From positions 477,017,375 through 477,081,374 of the forward strand of contig CM041776.1 of assembly GCA_023374045.1 (NCBI GenBank): a DNA stretch of 64,000 nt, given 5' to 3'. Position 1 is the first letter of the stretch. The number at the start of each line of letters is the position of its first letter. The stretch is from Limonium bicolor. Its lineage: Eukaryota > Streptophyta > Magnoliopsida > Caryophyllales > Plumbaginaceae. The notes beneath the pieces were generated by a model. That model had not been told where the DNA came from. It worked only from the letters and a program-made list of their open reading frames with translations, and ran no database searches. Below, one piece after another: positions 35,214 through 45,641 of the stretch. A program made the position numbers and the translations under genes.

Positions 35214-35612
35214 TTTTAGAAATATAAAGATTAGGGTACCTACCTCTTGAGCGCAGCGGAATAGGTAGGATCGTTCTTTCTGTTCGTTGTCAACCGAATT
35301 GTCTTCCTTTGACAGCAACTGTTGAATCCTTCGCGTCTACCAGGTGGAGGAGACCACAGCAGCACTCCCCACACTATCCACGACCTAAGAACCCTAACAC
35401 TGCTCTCTCTGTGTATTCTGTGGGAACTAGGGTTTCTGTATATTGTCTATCACTGGAAACTAATTCCAGAGTCTCTATATATAATAATAACAGAAAGAGA
35501 TAAGAATAACAAATATTCTTATCAATATTATTTGACGTTGGTTGTAACTAATATTTAACAAATAAATATTATCTTTTATTTATTACTTAAATAAATATAG
35601 CCAACACTAACA
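35214..35612 (-). repeat. Copia 5' LTR (about 400 bp)
   Basis: On the minus strand it starts TGTTAGTGTTGG and ends near TATTTCTAAAAG before the primer site. The expected CA end is mutated. There is no second copy in the window, so age cannot be estimated from LTR divergence. Confidence 0.75.
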
Positions 35613-36690
35613 CATGGACAAAAGATACGAGACTCTTACCCAATTTCTAACATGTGTGCTAGAAACATGTATGATAGTATTTTTCATCACGGTGAACAAA
35701 TTAACACCATCGTCGGTACCGACTTCACCTCCACTAGTGTCGTCATTTGCGGTTTTACAGACTTCTTTACAGATCTCTTCTATGTTACCAACAACAGTCG
35801 ACAATCAATAACAAGTGACATCCATCGGCTCCACTGAGTAGTGATTAATCTCTTCAGTTCTTGTAACAACACTAGTGGTGGAAAATCTAAAACCCAAACC
35901 ATACCTAAAACCACAAAACTTAAAAACTAAAACAAGAATAAAACTTAAAACTCTCTCACTGATAAGAAAAACTAGGAACTAAAGTAGTAGTGTAAAGCAA
36001 AATAACAACTAGCCTGTAGAAGAAATACTACTAAATAAAACACAAAAGAGAGAAAAAACAAAAAGATGTATTGCCATTGTAACTGGTTCTCCAGTAAACT
36101 ATAAAAAAAAAAGGATGAGAAGAAGACAGCAGAGGAGAGAATTTATCAACGACTACATTATGTCCTGTTGTGTTGACAACTTATACACGACTTGGTATCA
36201 TATCGATTGAGGATACTTTTTGCAATCTGAAGTTCATACGCTTGAGTTACAATACAAGCAGGTTGTAGCTAAATAATTTGTATAAACTATAAAGGATGTT
36301 TGCAGCACGGTGGATTTGTAAGAAGTTCAAAATTATTCTGAATAGAAGCGAAAAAAAAGAATACAGGAACAAAGAAATAAACTTCATAGCGCAAATCGAG
36401 CCGTATAAGAGGAGACGCATGACAACAAGTGTCGAATTATCACTCGTCCATGTAAAGTGGTGTAGGGTACCATAAATGATCAAACCAGTGCAGGAAGTAC
36501 CCAACTATTAAAATTTTTGCATAGACAGTGTAATATTATAATACATAGTATAAATCTAAAATGATCTAGGCTAACATGTGCACATACACTTATCTTACCA
36601 TTCCCAAGCCAATTTTGCAACAAATAGTATTCCATATTTGGAACTATTGATTCTACGCCTCTGAACATGCATCTTTTTTATTATTTATTA
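35613..36690. other. Unclassified intergenic sequence
   Basis: Short overlapping open frames on both strands at 35607-35837 and 36247-36668 show no recognised domain, and I cannot choose between strands. AT-rich. No gene is supported. Confidence 0.35.
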
Positions 36691-37362
36691 TTTCCCTCCG
36701 TCCTAAATTTACCGTCCTGTTTACTATTTGGATATGTCATTTGACTTCAATTTTAACATATAAGATAAATTAAATTTAAAAATTTAAGTTTTGCATATGA
36801 TTCCTTACATGAAAAACTATATGTTACAAAATTTAGTTTTATAAAAGGGAAATTTCACCAAATACCACTGAGTTTTTGCTTAATTCACGATATACCACTG
36901 TGTTTTTAAAATTACACATGATAACATTTAGTTTTTACTTATTTCATCAGATAACACTCTGTCTCATATTTTGTTAAATGTTTCGTCAATATTCCAGGAA
37001 AATGACTAAACTACCCCTGTTTTTAATTAACAACTTGAAAGTAATTTGTCATACTGATAAATTTCATAAGACACTACTTTTATTTAACTATTTATATGGA
37101 TACTTTAGTCTTTTTTCTAGGGATATTAATAGAAAATTTAACAAAAATATAAGACAGAGTGTTATCTGGTGAAATAAGTAAAAACTTAGTGTTATCCTGT
37201 GTAATTTTAAAAACATAGTGGTATATTGTGAATTAAGCAAAAACTCAGTGGTATTTGGTGAAAATTCCCTTTATAAAATTATTTTATCTTATATACTTAA
37301 TATTAAAGTGGAAAAATGTGTCATAAAGCAAATAAAACGGTTTCAATTCAGGACAGAGGGAG
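36691..37362. mobile_element. Stowaway-like MITE hosting another MITE
   Basis: The ends are TTTCCCTCCGTCC and GGACAGAGGGAG, inverted and matching the Stowaway consensus (CTCCCTCCGTCC). TA lies on both sides (36689-36690 and 37363-37364). Without the nested MULE-type MITE and its duplication the element would be about 240 bp, close to the copy at 63512-63749. The AACATATAAGATAAA segment and its complement are shared with that copy. Confidence 0.8.
36847..37269. mobile_element. Mutator-like MITE, 423 bp, 9-bp TSD
   Basis: Long terminal inverted repeats of about 130 bp run from GGGAAATTTCACCAAATACC to its complement, which ends GGTGAAAATTCCC. The flanks are the perfect 9-bp duplication TTTATAAAA (36838-36846 and 37270-37278), as made by Mutator-like transposases. 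There is no coding sequence. A decayed relative is at 62965-63230. Confidence 0.9.
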
Positions 37363-37440
37363 TAGAAGAAAAGAACACCATATTCGTATCTTCTACTAGG
37401 AGATATCAATCAAAAAAAGGAGATATCAATAAAAAAAAGG

Positions 37441-39174
37441 GAAAATTACAATATACCCCTGTTTTCTTTTGTAATTCACAATATACTCCTTTTTTGAAAC
37501 TTTGTCACAAGATACCCCTGTTTTCTTTTTTAATTCACAAAATACCCCTTTTTAAAAACAACATTAAATATTCCGTTAACCTCCCCTGGAAAATGACTAT
37601 TTTGCCCCTGACCTGCTTTTTTTTTGAAAATTCACAGTTTTTTTTGGCTACTTTTTTTTGAAAAATTTTAAATTTTATAATATACCCCTATTTAAGTTTT
37701 TTGTTCATGAAATACCCCTGTTTATGTTTTGAAGTTCACAAGATACCCCTATTTATGTTTTGTAGTTCACGAAATACCCTTATCACCCTGATGTCTAGGT
37801 AAAGCATCGCCTAGTTTTCTCTTGTTTTTAAGTGCCTTCAGCCTCTTCATAATCCCAGGACAAATGTTGCTTGCATTCTAGTTCTCTGAGGTTTCTTGTC
37901 TTTCGGAATGTCTCACCAATAGCTGAGTACGAATCTCTGTCATTCACATTAGACACAATTATAATATATGACCAGAGACAAACTAGTATAGCATGGATTA
38001 TTTACATAGTTAGGTAAATACCTTCAAGTAAAGAGTAGATTGATTTAGTCATGTGGACAAACAATAATGTCACAAGCATTGGGTTTAAAAAGGCTACCTC
38101 TTGGTCGAACTCAGTAGCGGACTTGAACTTTTGTTTAGGGGGGCAAAAAAAATATTGACACTATTGTTCTTTAAAACATTATGTTATTTTTTATTTTTCA
38201 AAAATTTATAAGAGCATTTTGCAAATTTTTAAAAGTTTCGGGGGGGGGGGGGCCTTCCCCCCTTTGTATCCGCCCCTGGTCAAACTTGTGTTGGTCAAGC
38301 ACTCTAATGGGATATCGCTTAGATATTTGAAGCACCAAAATCCATCTCCCTAATGGCCACCCCCCCCCCCCCCCGAAACTTTTGAAAATTTACAAAATGC
38401 TCTTATAAAATACAAAATAACATAATGTTTTAAAGAACAATAGTGTCAAAATTTTTGTTGCCCCCCGTAAACAAAAGTTCTGGTCCGCTACTGAGTTCAA
38501 CCAAGAGGTAGCCATTTTAAACCCAATGCCTGTGACATTATTGTTTGTCCACAGGACTAAATAAATCTACTCTTTACTTGAAGGTATTTATCTAACTATG
38601 TAAATAATCCATGCTATACATGTTTGTCTCTGGTCATATATTATAATTGTGTCTAATTGTGAATGACAAGGATTCGTACTCAGCTATTGGTGTGACATTC
38701 CGAGAGACAAGAAACCTCAGAGAACTGGAATGCAAACAACATTTGTCCTGGGATTATGAAGAGGTTGAAGGCACTTGAAAAACAAGAGAAAAATAGGCAA
38801 TGCTTTACAAAGGGCATCAGGGTGATAAGGGTATTTCGTGAACTACAAAACATAAACAGGGGTATCTTGTGAACTTCAAAACATAAACATGGGTATTTCA
38901 TGAACAACAAACTTAAATAGGGGTATATTATAAATTTTTAAAAAATTTCAAAAAAAAAGTAGCTAAAAAACTATGAATTTTTCAAAAAAAGAAAAAACGG
39001 GTCAGTGGCAAAATAGTCATTTTTCAGGGGAGGTTAACGGAATATTGACGCCGTTTTAAAAAAAGGGGTATTTTGTGAATTAGCCAACAAAAAACAGGTG
39101 TATCTTGTGACAAAATTTCAAAAAAGAGTATATTGTGAATTACGAAAGAAAACAGGGATATATTGTGAATTTTC
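37441..39174. mobile_element. Fold-back MULE-like element, about 815-bp arms
   Basis: The left arm (37441-38252) is repeated as its reverse complement at 38360-39174 around a 107-base loop. The outer ends are GAAAATTACAATATACCCC and its near complement ending GTGAATTTTC. The flanks are AAAAAAAAGG on each side (37431-37440 and 39175-39184), fitting a 9-10 bp Mutator-type duplication. The longer match AAAAAAAGGAGATATCAAT at 37412 and 39176 makes the exact boundary ambiguous. Within the arms, ATACCCCTRTTTATG-type units repeat. No transposase. Transcription would yield a near-perfect hairpin RNA. Confidence 0.85.
38112..38278. mobile_element. hAT-type MITE, 167 bp, inside the fold-back arm
   Basis: It starts CAGTAGCGGA and ends TCCGCCCCTG, imperfect inverted repeats of the hAT CAGTGGCGGA type. 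It is flanked by the 8-bp near-duplication GTCGAACT (38104-38111) and GTCAAACT (38279-38286). It includes a long G run at 38240-38252. Only part of it is present in the opposite arm. Confidence 0.8.
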
Positions 39175-39184
39175 AAAAAAAAGG

Positions 39185-39933
39185 AGATATCAATCTGGCT
39201 TGCAGGATTCTTGCAGGTTTTGGTCTCCTCATCGGAATTAACCAACATACAGCATAAACAAACGTGGAATTAACTGAAACTGATCCAAAATGGAGTCATT
39301 GTGGCACCTCCTTTTTTTTCCCGGGATATGTTAATTAATTGTTTCATACTTAAGTTATACGGTTCACTTTCAAGAATGTCACTCTCTTGGATTCTCAGAA
39401 ACCAAGAAATAAGCTGAACCTTAAAATAACATATCCTAATTCACTTCCAACAAACTTTCTGAGCTGTTTTGTTTGATGTTCTTTTCTGCGTGGCTCTATA
39501 TATGCGTTTATATATACCCCACCTTTGGCATATGAGGCTCCATTATTCATGCATTCAAAAAGGGGGAATGAAAATGGCCATGAAAAAAGTATATGATTAA
39601 TTTTTGTATTTAATGAGTTCGGCCTTATATGCGCATATATGGGATAAAAAACGAAATGTCAAACATTTGCAATTATAAAAATCAAAACACGCACACACAT
39701 CAGAAGTAGCTTATTAGAGTGACATACAGATGTGAAAAAAACTAAGCTAATTGATTAGTTTTGGAGAATAAAACCATATACATAAATTACTTATACTCAT
39801 TTTTTGTACAGCTAAAGTTATAAAAAGTAGAGAGAAAAGTGACATATATAGAGAAAAGTGAGTTAGTCAGATAAACTTATTTCCATGAACCATGATCATG
39901 TTTCTGACATTTTTGTTTTCTTGTACATAATTT
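39185..39933. other. Unclassified AT-rich intergenic sequence
   Basis: No open frame, repeat pair or recognisable domain was seen. Some TATATA-rich stretches occur near 39500. Confidence 0.4.
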
Positions 39934-40191
39934 CTTGGCTACAACCACATTTAGCTATAAATAGCTACATACATGTACATTTGGTCATTGAAAACTGTAC
40001 ATGTGATCATTCAAAACTGTACGAATGTATATGTACATGTATACAGTGAACTGTGATATTTCTGAATTTATACTAAATGTACATACTAACTTTATAAACT
40101 GTACAACAAACTTATAAAACATGTACATTTACTCTACAAACTGTACCATAAAAAATGTAGCCAAAGATGACTACATATGGTTGTAGCTAAG
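39934..40191. mobile_element. Candidate MITE, about 258 bp
   Basis: The ends are CTTGGCTACAACCACATTTAG and the inverted form CTACATATGGTTGTAGCTAAG, with a second inner pair (GCTACAT / ATGTAGCC). Inside, AACTGTACAT-like motifs recur at least six times. No clean target-site duplication was found, so the superfamily is open. Confidence 0.55.
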
Positions 40192-41139
40192 ACTCATTGT
40201 TTCTTGTATCACTTCTTAAACAAAACTATGAACCTAACAGTTAACGATTACGATCATAGTTGAAGAACTATAGAGATATCATAATGTTAACATTTGTATG
40301 TAAAAAAAACTATAAAGTCTGTAAACCTAAGTTTGTTGTATCATCTTTTTCAACATAGGTGTAAGAAGAGGTTCGAAAAGCCAATGTCAGCATATTGATG
40401 TAAAAGAGTTTTGATCCCTTTTGTCGTAAGCTAGCTTGTCATTGTTGTCATCAATTAACCTAAATTATTATAGACGTCTCCTTTTACATTAATTAGGTTA
40501 TTAAACTCTTGTTTAATTAATAAAAGTCCACCAACTATATATATGGGATGACTTTTAATACTAACCCATGTTTTTATAATCGATCAATGTACCGATAAAC
40601 GCTGATTAGCACATCCTAATCGTTTGATAATAAACTAATTAATGAAGATAATAATACTTTATATTATCCAAAATAAAGTGGATGTGGGCCGGTCATCTTT
40701 CGTTCATTATTAAACTAACTAAGAATTGATTAAGGTGCTTTTCAGGCATGAAAGTACTGTAGATCGATTTAGTTGATGACCCAACCGTAGCCTAGGGTTA
40801 GATGCAAGAAGGCTATATGGAACATGATGATGGAATCCTCATATATACAGTCATATTCACAATAGGACCTCATCATAAATATTTCTATATATTAAGTGAC
40901 TTTTTTTTACGGACCACAAACAACCATATTATTAGATGCTATGACCTAACTGGGAATGTGGTGGTAAAAGGTAAAGACCCAAACGTGGTAAACTAAAGAC
41001 CACTAGCTGTTAAAGATAACCGAAGCTTGAATGTGGTTGTATACACAATAAGCAGATACGAAGTTAGGAAATATTTGTAAGGGGTAGATTTTTTAATATA
41101 TTAATTAATCTATTTTCCTAATTTTAACCTTTTCGCCTT
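40192..41139. other. Unclassified intergenic sequence
   Basis: AT-rich. A 64-codon plus-strand frame at 40802-40996 has no recognisable domain. No gene is supported. Confidence 0.4.
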
Positions 41140-41395
41140 CTCCCCCCTTTCTTCTTTTTCGTCTCTTTCCCCCCTTGCCGTCGCTCTTCCCTTTGCGCTC
41201 CCCTTCCCCATCCCCTTGCCCTCTCTCGCTTCCCCTCCCTCCGTTTGTTTTCCCCCCTTTTTTTCCTTTCCCCTTTTTCCCCTTTTGTCTCTCCCTTCTC
41301 TGTTCCCTGTCCTTCCCTCCCGCCCCTCGTTCCCTCTCGTTTTTTCTCCCTTTCTTCTCCCCCTCTTTTGGTCGTTCTCCTCTTTTTTTTCAAAA
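41140..41395. repeat. Polypyrimidine tract, about 250 bp
   Basis: Almost pure C/T on the plus strand (CCCCTTTTTCCC-type runs), purine on the other. It could form triplex DNA. The Lys/Arg/Glu/Gly-rich and Pro/Phe/Ser-rich open frames across it are by-products of the base composition. Confidence 0.85.
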
Positions 41396-42469
41396 TTTGT
41401 AATAAAAACTAAAACCCTTGTATTATGGATATAAGGGGTACATGATTACTAAGATTGACATAATAATCTGTTTTACCATAGACTATATTGCTAAAATAAG
41501 AATATTAAGAGTTTTCTTATACATATAGACTAAAAATGATTTTTTACATTATAATTCTAAAACAAATAATACATATTAATAGAAATTAAATTGATAATAA
41601 ATAAAACTTAGTGATATCATATGATGTTTTAAAAAATGTTATGGGGGAGAACAAATATCTATTAACATAAATAAACTATATAACAATAAAGCTAGAACTA
41701 ATTTAGGTATGTACCTCACAACTAGAGAAGAGGACAAACTACCATATATGTGGCCTAAGTATTGAAAACTCACAAGCACCAACCTATACACCAGCCAAAC
41801 AGAGGCTACACGAGAACCCACGACGCCAAAGTCAAATGCTAACCTAACTAGATAACATAAAACAAAGAAAACCTTTATTAAAATCAACATGCAAAAGCTC
41901 TAGAGCCTTAAACTCGGTATCATTGTGGAGGATATATCTCGAACGGAAGGAGCTGGTGCACGGATTTTGATGCCCAAAACCGACATACAAGAGCTCCTAA
42001 GCCACCAACATGGTGTTGATATGGAGGTTGGATCACACATGGGGAGAAGAAGCACACATTTTGAAACTCATTGTATGTATCTTTCTTATTGCAGCAGCCA
42101 CCGCCACAAACAGTAACTTATTTTAAAATGACATGAAAAGACTCCAAAAGCTCTAACTCGGTGTATATTTTAGAACTGAGGCATAGAGAGGAAAGTATCC
42201 GTTGCCGAGCATCTTTGTTCGCCCATGAGCAAAAACAAATGTTTCTATGTCCATAGTTTGCGATAGTGAATTTTGGAGAAGGAGTAGCAGTCTAGAAGCT
42301 ATGAAAATAAAACAAAGCGGATTATTGATGGGGAGAAGCATGCAACTGCAATTACCCAAGACTAATAACTGGAAAATTAGTAAAAGATTTTAGAATCAAA
42401 GAGCACTTGAGATGAGCACTTGAGATAAGCACATTGGCGTTGTGTCTAGTTTTGTTAGCAATGTAGTCT
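41396..42469. other. Unclassified intergenic sequence
   Basis: No convincing gene. CACTTGAGAT is duplicated near 42404 and 42417. Open frames at 41639-41890 and 41925-42116 have no recognisable features. Confidence 0.35.
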
Positions 42470-43264
42470 ATGAGAGAGAAACTCTCCAGGGGGACATCTT
42501 CCCCCTTTCTTTCCTTGCTTTTTTGCATATCTCCGCATCTTCTACTTCAAATTACTCCTTCAGTTTTCTATAAAAAAATTGGTTCTTGCTACCATCGTGT
42601 AGATCTCGTAAAGAGCTATAATTTGAGCACAACTTTTGGTGTTTTTGATGATATTGCGGAAATAGGTTTTGCAAGACTCCGCCTCCTCATCGACGACTCC
42701 TTCACCTACCCCCGCCACCTGCTACCACGTTGCCACCTCATCTCTGCCATCGCCGCCTCGATCCACATACAGTTGTCGCTGGTGTTGCTTCTATCCCGCT
42801 GTTTTGCTCTTTTGCCTCTAATAATAAGATCCCCCTTGTTGTTGTTCACTTGTCTTTGTCGGATTTTCGGCGCGACGGGTTTTTATCGAATTCTCATCCC
42901 GAAGGGTGGGTGCTTCAGTTGCATGTTGCTCGGGTGCATGTTAATCTTTGTTCTTCTAGTTCCTCTTGGAGTATCGTGTTATGGGTATTTTTGCTGACTG
43001 TGGCTTGCTATTGTTTGGGTTGGTTGTCGGCCGGGACTTTAAAAGATGAAGCAGTTGCTTCATCATATTCTACTGTGTTTTGAAGATGTGGCTATTTTTT
43101 GCAGGGGTTGTGAGTGACCGTTTGTTGGTGATGGTGAGTGGCCGATGGTTGGTGGCTAGTGGTGTATTGTCTTAGATGGTTTTGTTGTTGTTGTTTAATT
43201 ACCGTAGATAATCTAGCTAGAGTTTAAATGTGTACTCTTTTATCCTTATTTTTGAAAAAAAAAA
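42470..43264 (+). other. Unclassified poly(A)-ending sequence, retroelement-like
   Basis: A GC-richer block with two overlapping open frames (42470-42997 and 42730-43083). The second reads HPEGWVLQLHVARVHVNLCSSS and then a hydrophobic stretch. I do not recognise it. The block finishes in TTTTTG followed by ten A bases (43255-43264), 16 bases before the target-site duplication of the next LINE, so it may be the 3' end of an older retrotransposed sequence. No target-site duplication was found for it. Confidence 0.35.
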
Positions 43265-43280
43265 CACTTCAGGCAGAAGG

Positions 43281-43295
43281 AAGGAGAGAGGAGTA
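43281..43295 (+). repeat. LINE target-site duplication, left copy
   Basis: AAGGAGAGAGGAGTA, identical to 49271-49285 immediately after the A tail. Confidence 0.92.
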
Positions 43296-43383
43296 AGAAA
43301 AACTTCCACATCTCCTAAACAACGCGCCTCACGCGCCCTGACCAAGACCCCCCCCCCCCCATCGTTCTTCTCCAACGGTCACC

Positions 43384-45641
43384 TTGTCTCTTCTTGTGCG
43401 CCGCCCCCAGCTCCCCGTGCCGCCTGAGCCCCTTGGTGGAACCGCCACTCGCCGGCCTCCAATCTGGTGGTGCCGGCCCTCCCCTTGGCGGTGCTTCCCC
43501 CCAGAGCTATCCCCTGCCTCTTCCATGGGGAAACGTCATCCCTTCACCCGGACGACTCCTTCCACCTCACCGGCGCCTCCCTCCAACGGCCGCACCCAGT
43601 CGCTTTGTCGGAATCCACGTCCACCCCCTCAGACTAAGATCCCATCGTCGGTGCTCTCTCCTGGTGTTGTGGTCTCGCCCCCAAACGCGGCCCCTGCTGC
43701 TGGTCTGTCGCATCTCAGCGCGGCCGCCCTCTTTTCTAACGGAGTGGCTGCTATCGATAGTTGTTTCCAGGTGGAGAGTTGCTCTCTCCTAGCCCCTGTC
43801 TCAGTTGCGAATCCGGAAGAGGAGGCTCCTGCCTCGCCTATGTCTCCTTGCCCAGGTGGTGTGGATGCTGTCGTGCCTTGTGTAGCGGGGTCAGTGGAGC
43901 AGTTGGGCGAATTAAACCCGGCAATGCCGGTCCCACCACTGACTCTGGCTTAGTGAATTATTCCCCTCCAGCTGATTCCGGCTCCAATTTGAAGGGAGCC
44001 CCGCCCCTGGCTGATGTTCCCTCCCCCTCTAGTGTGGGCAATATAGTGTATCATGCTAACGGGAGTGTCCAACTTGCTGCCCCGGTGGGTGCCCAAAGCG
44101 CCTCTGGTGGACTCTTAGCTTGGAGCTTTTTGTTGATCTTTCTGGGCCACCAGTCGATGCGACATTACAAGACTATCTTAATCGCCTCGACCCTCTCCAA
44201 GCTGCTGAGCCCCCTCCCAAGATTGTCGCTCCTTTGGCCTCAGGCCCTCCAGTGGATGTGATGTTACAGGAATACCTAAATCAATCTGCTCCCTCGTCTT
44301 CGAATGTGATGAACAAGGACTTTCCGCCCCTTCCTAAAGCCCCGGGGGATTCCGTTGCTTCTGGAAAGAAGATTGCTTGGGCCAAAAGAACCCCTCGACC
44401 TAACCTCTCGAGTAAGCCGGTGCCAGGTAAGAACACTAACCCTTCTTTTCTGGACACACTTCTTGCTAAACAGAAATCAAATTATGGCATGTCTTTATGT
44501 TTATATAATAATGACATATTAGACACTGATAGCCCGTTTGTTACTATTGAGGAAAATGATTTATTGCTTGAGATTGACTACTAGAGAAATGCCCTGGTTA
44601 GTCATATTTGGGGGAAAAAATTTGGGTTCAATATTGTCAAAGAATATATGAAGAGGGCTTGAAATTTTGTAGCCACCCCCCAAATTCTCCTTCATGATGA
44701 GGGATGGTTCCTATTCTGCTTTGATAGTGAAGATGACGTCCAACAAGTGCTAGAAAAGGGCCCTTGGCTCCTCTACTCATCCCCCTTGGTCCTAAAGAAA
44801 TGGTCTCCTGACTTCTCTTCCACTCCGAAAGATCTTAATCGCATCCCTGTCTGGATTCAGCTCCCTGGCCTCCACACTAGCCTCTGGTCCCAATCCAGCC
44901 TTTCTAAGATTTACACCAAGTTGGGTTCTCCTCTTTATACCGACCAAGCTACAACCTCCAAATCTAGAATCTCCTATGCTAGAATCTTGGTCGAAGTTGA
45001 TTTCAATCTGGATCTTGTTAGAGATCGAGATCTGTGCCCCTAGTGGCACTAGTTTTCAGAAGGTTGTTTATGAATGGGAACCTATTTCTTGCTCTCTCTA
45101 CAGTCTCCTAGGACACTCCTCCGCCTGCTGTCCAAAATCTATCCGCTCTAGACCAAGTCGTACTCAGGGGTCATTGTTAGGCCTCCCCAACCTTCCGGAG
45201 AAGGTCCTCACCCCCTCTTCTTTAGGCCAGGTTGCCCAAGCAGATAGGGAGACTCCCCGACCAGCCACAATTCCTGGTTCTAAACCCCACCCCGCTGTTT
45301 CTCAATCCAGCCATCCTCCCCTGTCTGGCCAGCTGTCGGTGGCTCCTTTGCATAGTCTCGCCCTGGCCCCTGGCTTTCCCTCCCGTCCTAGTGCCCCCTA
45401 CTCTTCTTCCCCCGCCACCTCCTCTATTCCCCCCGGTGAGTAGATGTCGCCCTCCCTCAAGCTTCTGCTCGCCCCCAACATTGATAATGCTTGGAATGTG
45501 GTTCTTCCTAATGGTAGGAAGGCCCCTAGTAAGGCCCTGAATCCTATACCCGATGACCTCTCGCTCCTGCTCACTAATACCTTTGATATTCTAGAGGAGA
45601 GCACTGCTCTTTCTACCCCCCTCCCACAATACCCCATCTTT
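43384..45641 (+). pseudogene. LINE ORF1 (DUF4283 and decayed CCHC)
   Basis: A Pro/Ser-rich N-terminus (open 43384-43953) passes through two frame changes (about 43950 and 44120) into a frame with a short internal duplication, SGPPVDATLQDYLN and SGPPVDVMLQEYLN. A DUF4283-like domain follows at about 44585-45040 (DEGWFLFCFDSEDDVQQVL, GPWLLYSSPLVLKKWSPDF, RIPVWIQLPGL). Stops interrupt it at 44582-44584 and 44660-44662, and another at 45041 with a frame change. The zinc knuckle near 45090-45135 reads CSLYSLLGHSSACC, with the second cysteine lost. The C-terminal part runs across a TAG at 45441-45443 and continues in frame up to ORF2. The product would bind element RNA. Confidence 0.8.

Larger units (their letters stand above)
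30479..35612 (-). mobile_element. Decayed Ty1/copia element, 3' LTR missing
   Basis: Reading on the minus strand, the order is 5' LTR (35612-35214), primer site, long leader, gag, CCHC knuckle and protease, pre-integrase, a deleted integrase, reverse transcriptase, degenerate RNase H region, and a polypurine AGTGGGAG ending at 30479. Integrase before reverse transcriptase is the Ty1/copia order. Frameshifts separate gag from protease, and the integrase core is largely lost. The 3' LTR that should follow the polypurine tract is replaced by the end of the LARD LTR. Confidence 0.85.

Noticed and set aside
35607..35837. Small gene on either strand
   Set aside because: Three overlapping frames on two strands have similar length, with no domain, splice pattern or promoter evidence to prefer one.
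41124..41402. Highly charged Lys/Arg/Glu/Gly protein and Pro/Phe/Ser protein
   Set aside because: Both are forced by the polypyrimidine tract.
42470..42997. Membrane protein of 175 residues
   Set aside because: The hydrophobic stretch overlaps another open frame at 42730-43083, there is no promoter-like context and no recognised family. Left as unclassified sequence.
43329..43526. Gly/Arg-rich minus-strand protein
   Set aside because: It is the antisense of the Pro-rich LINE ORF1 start.
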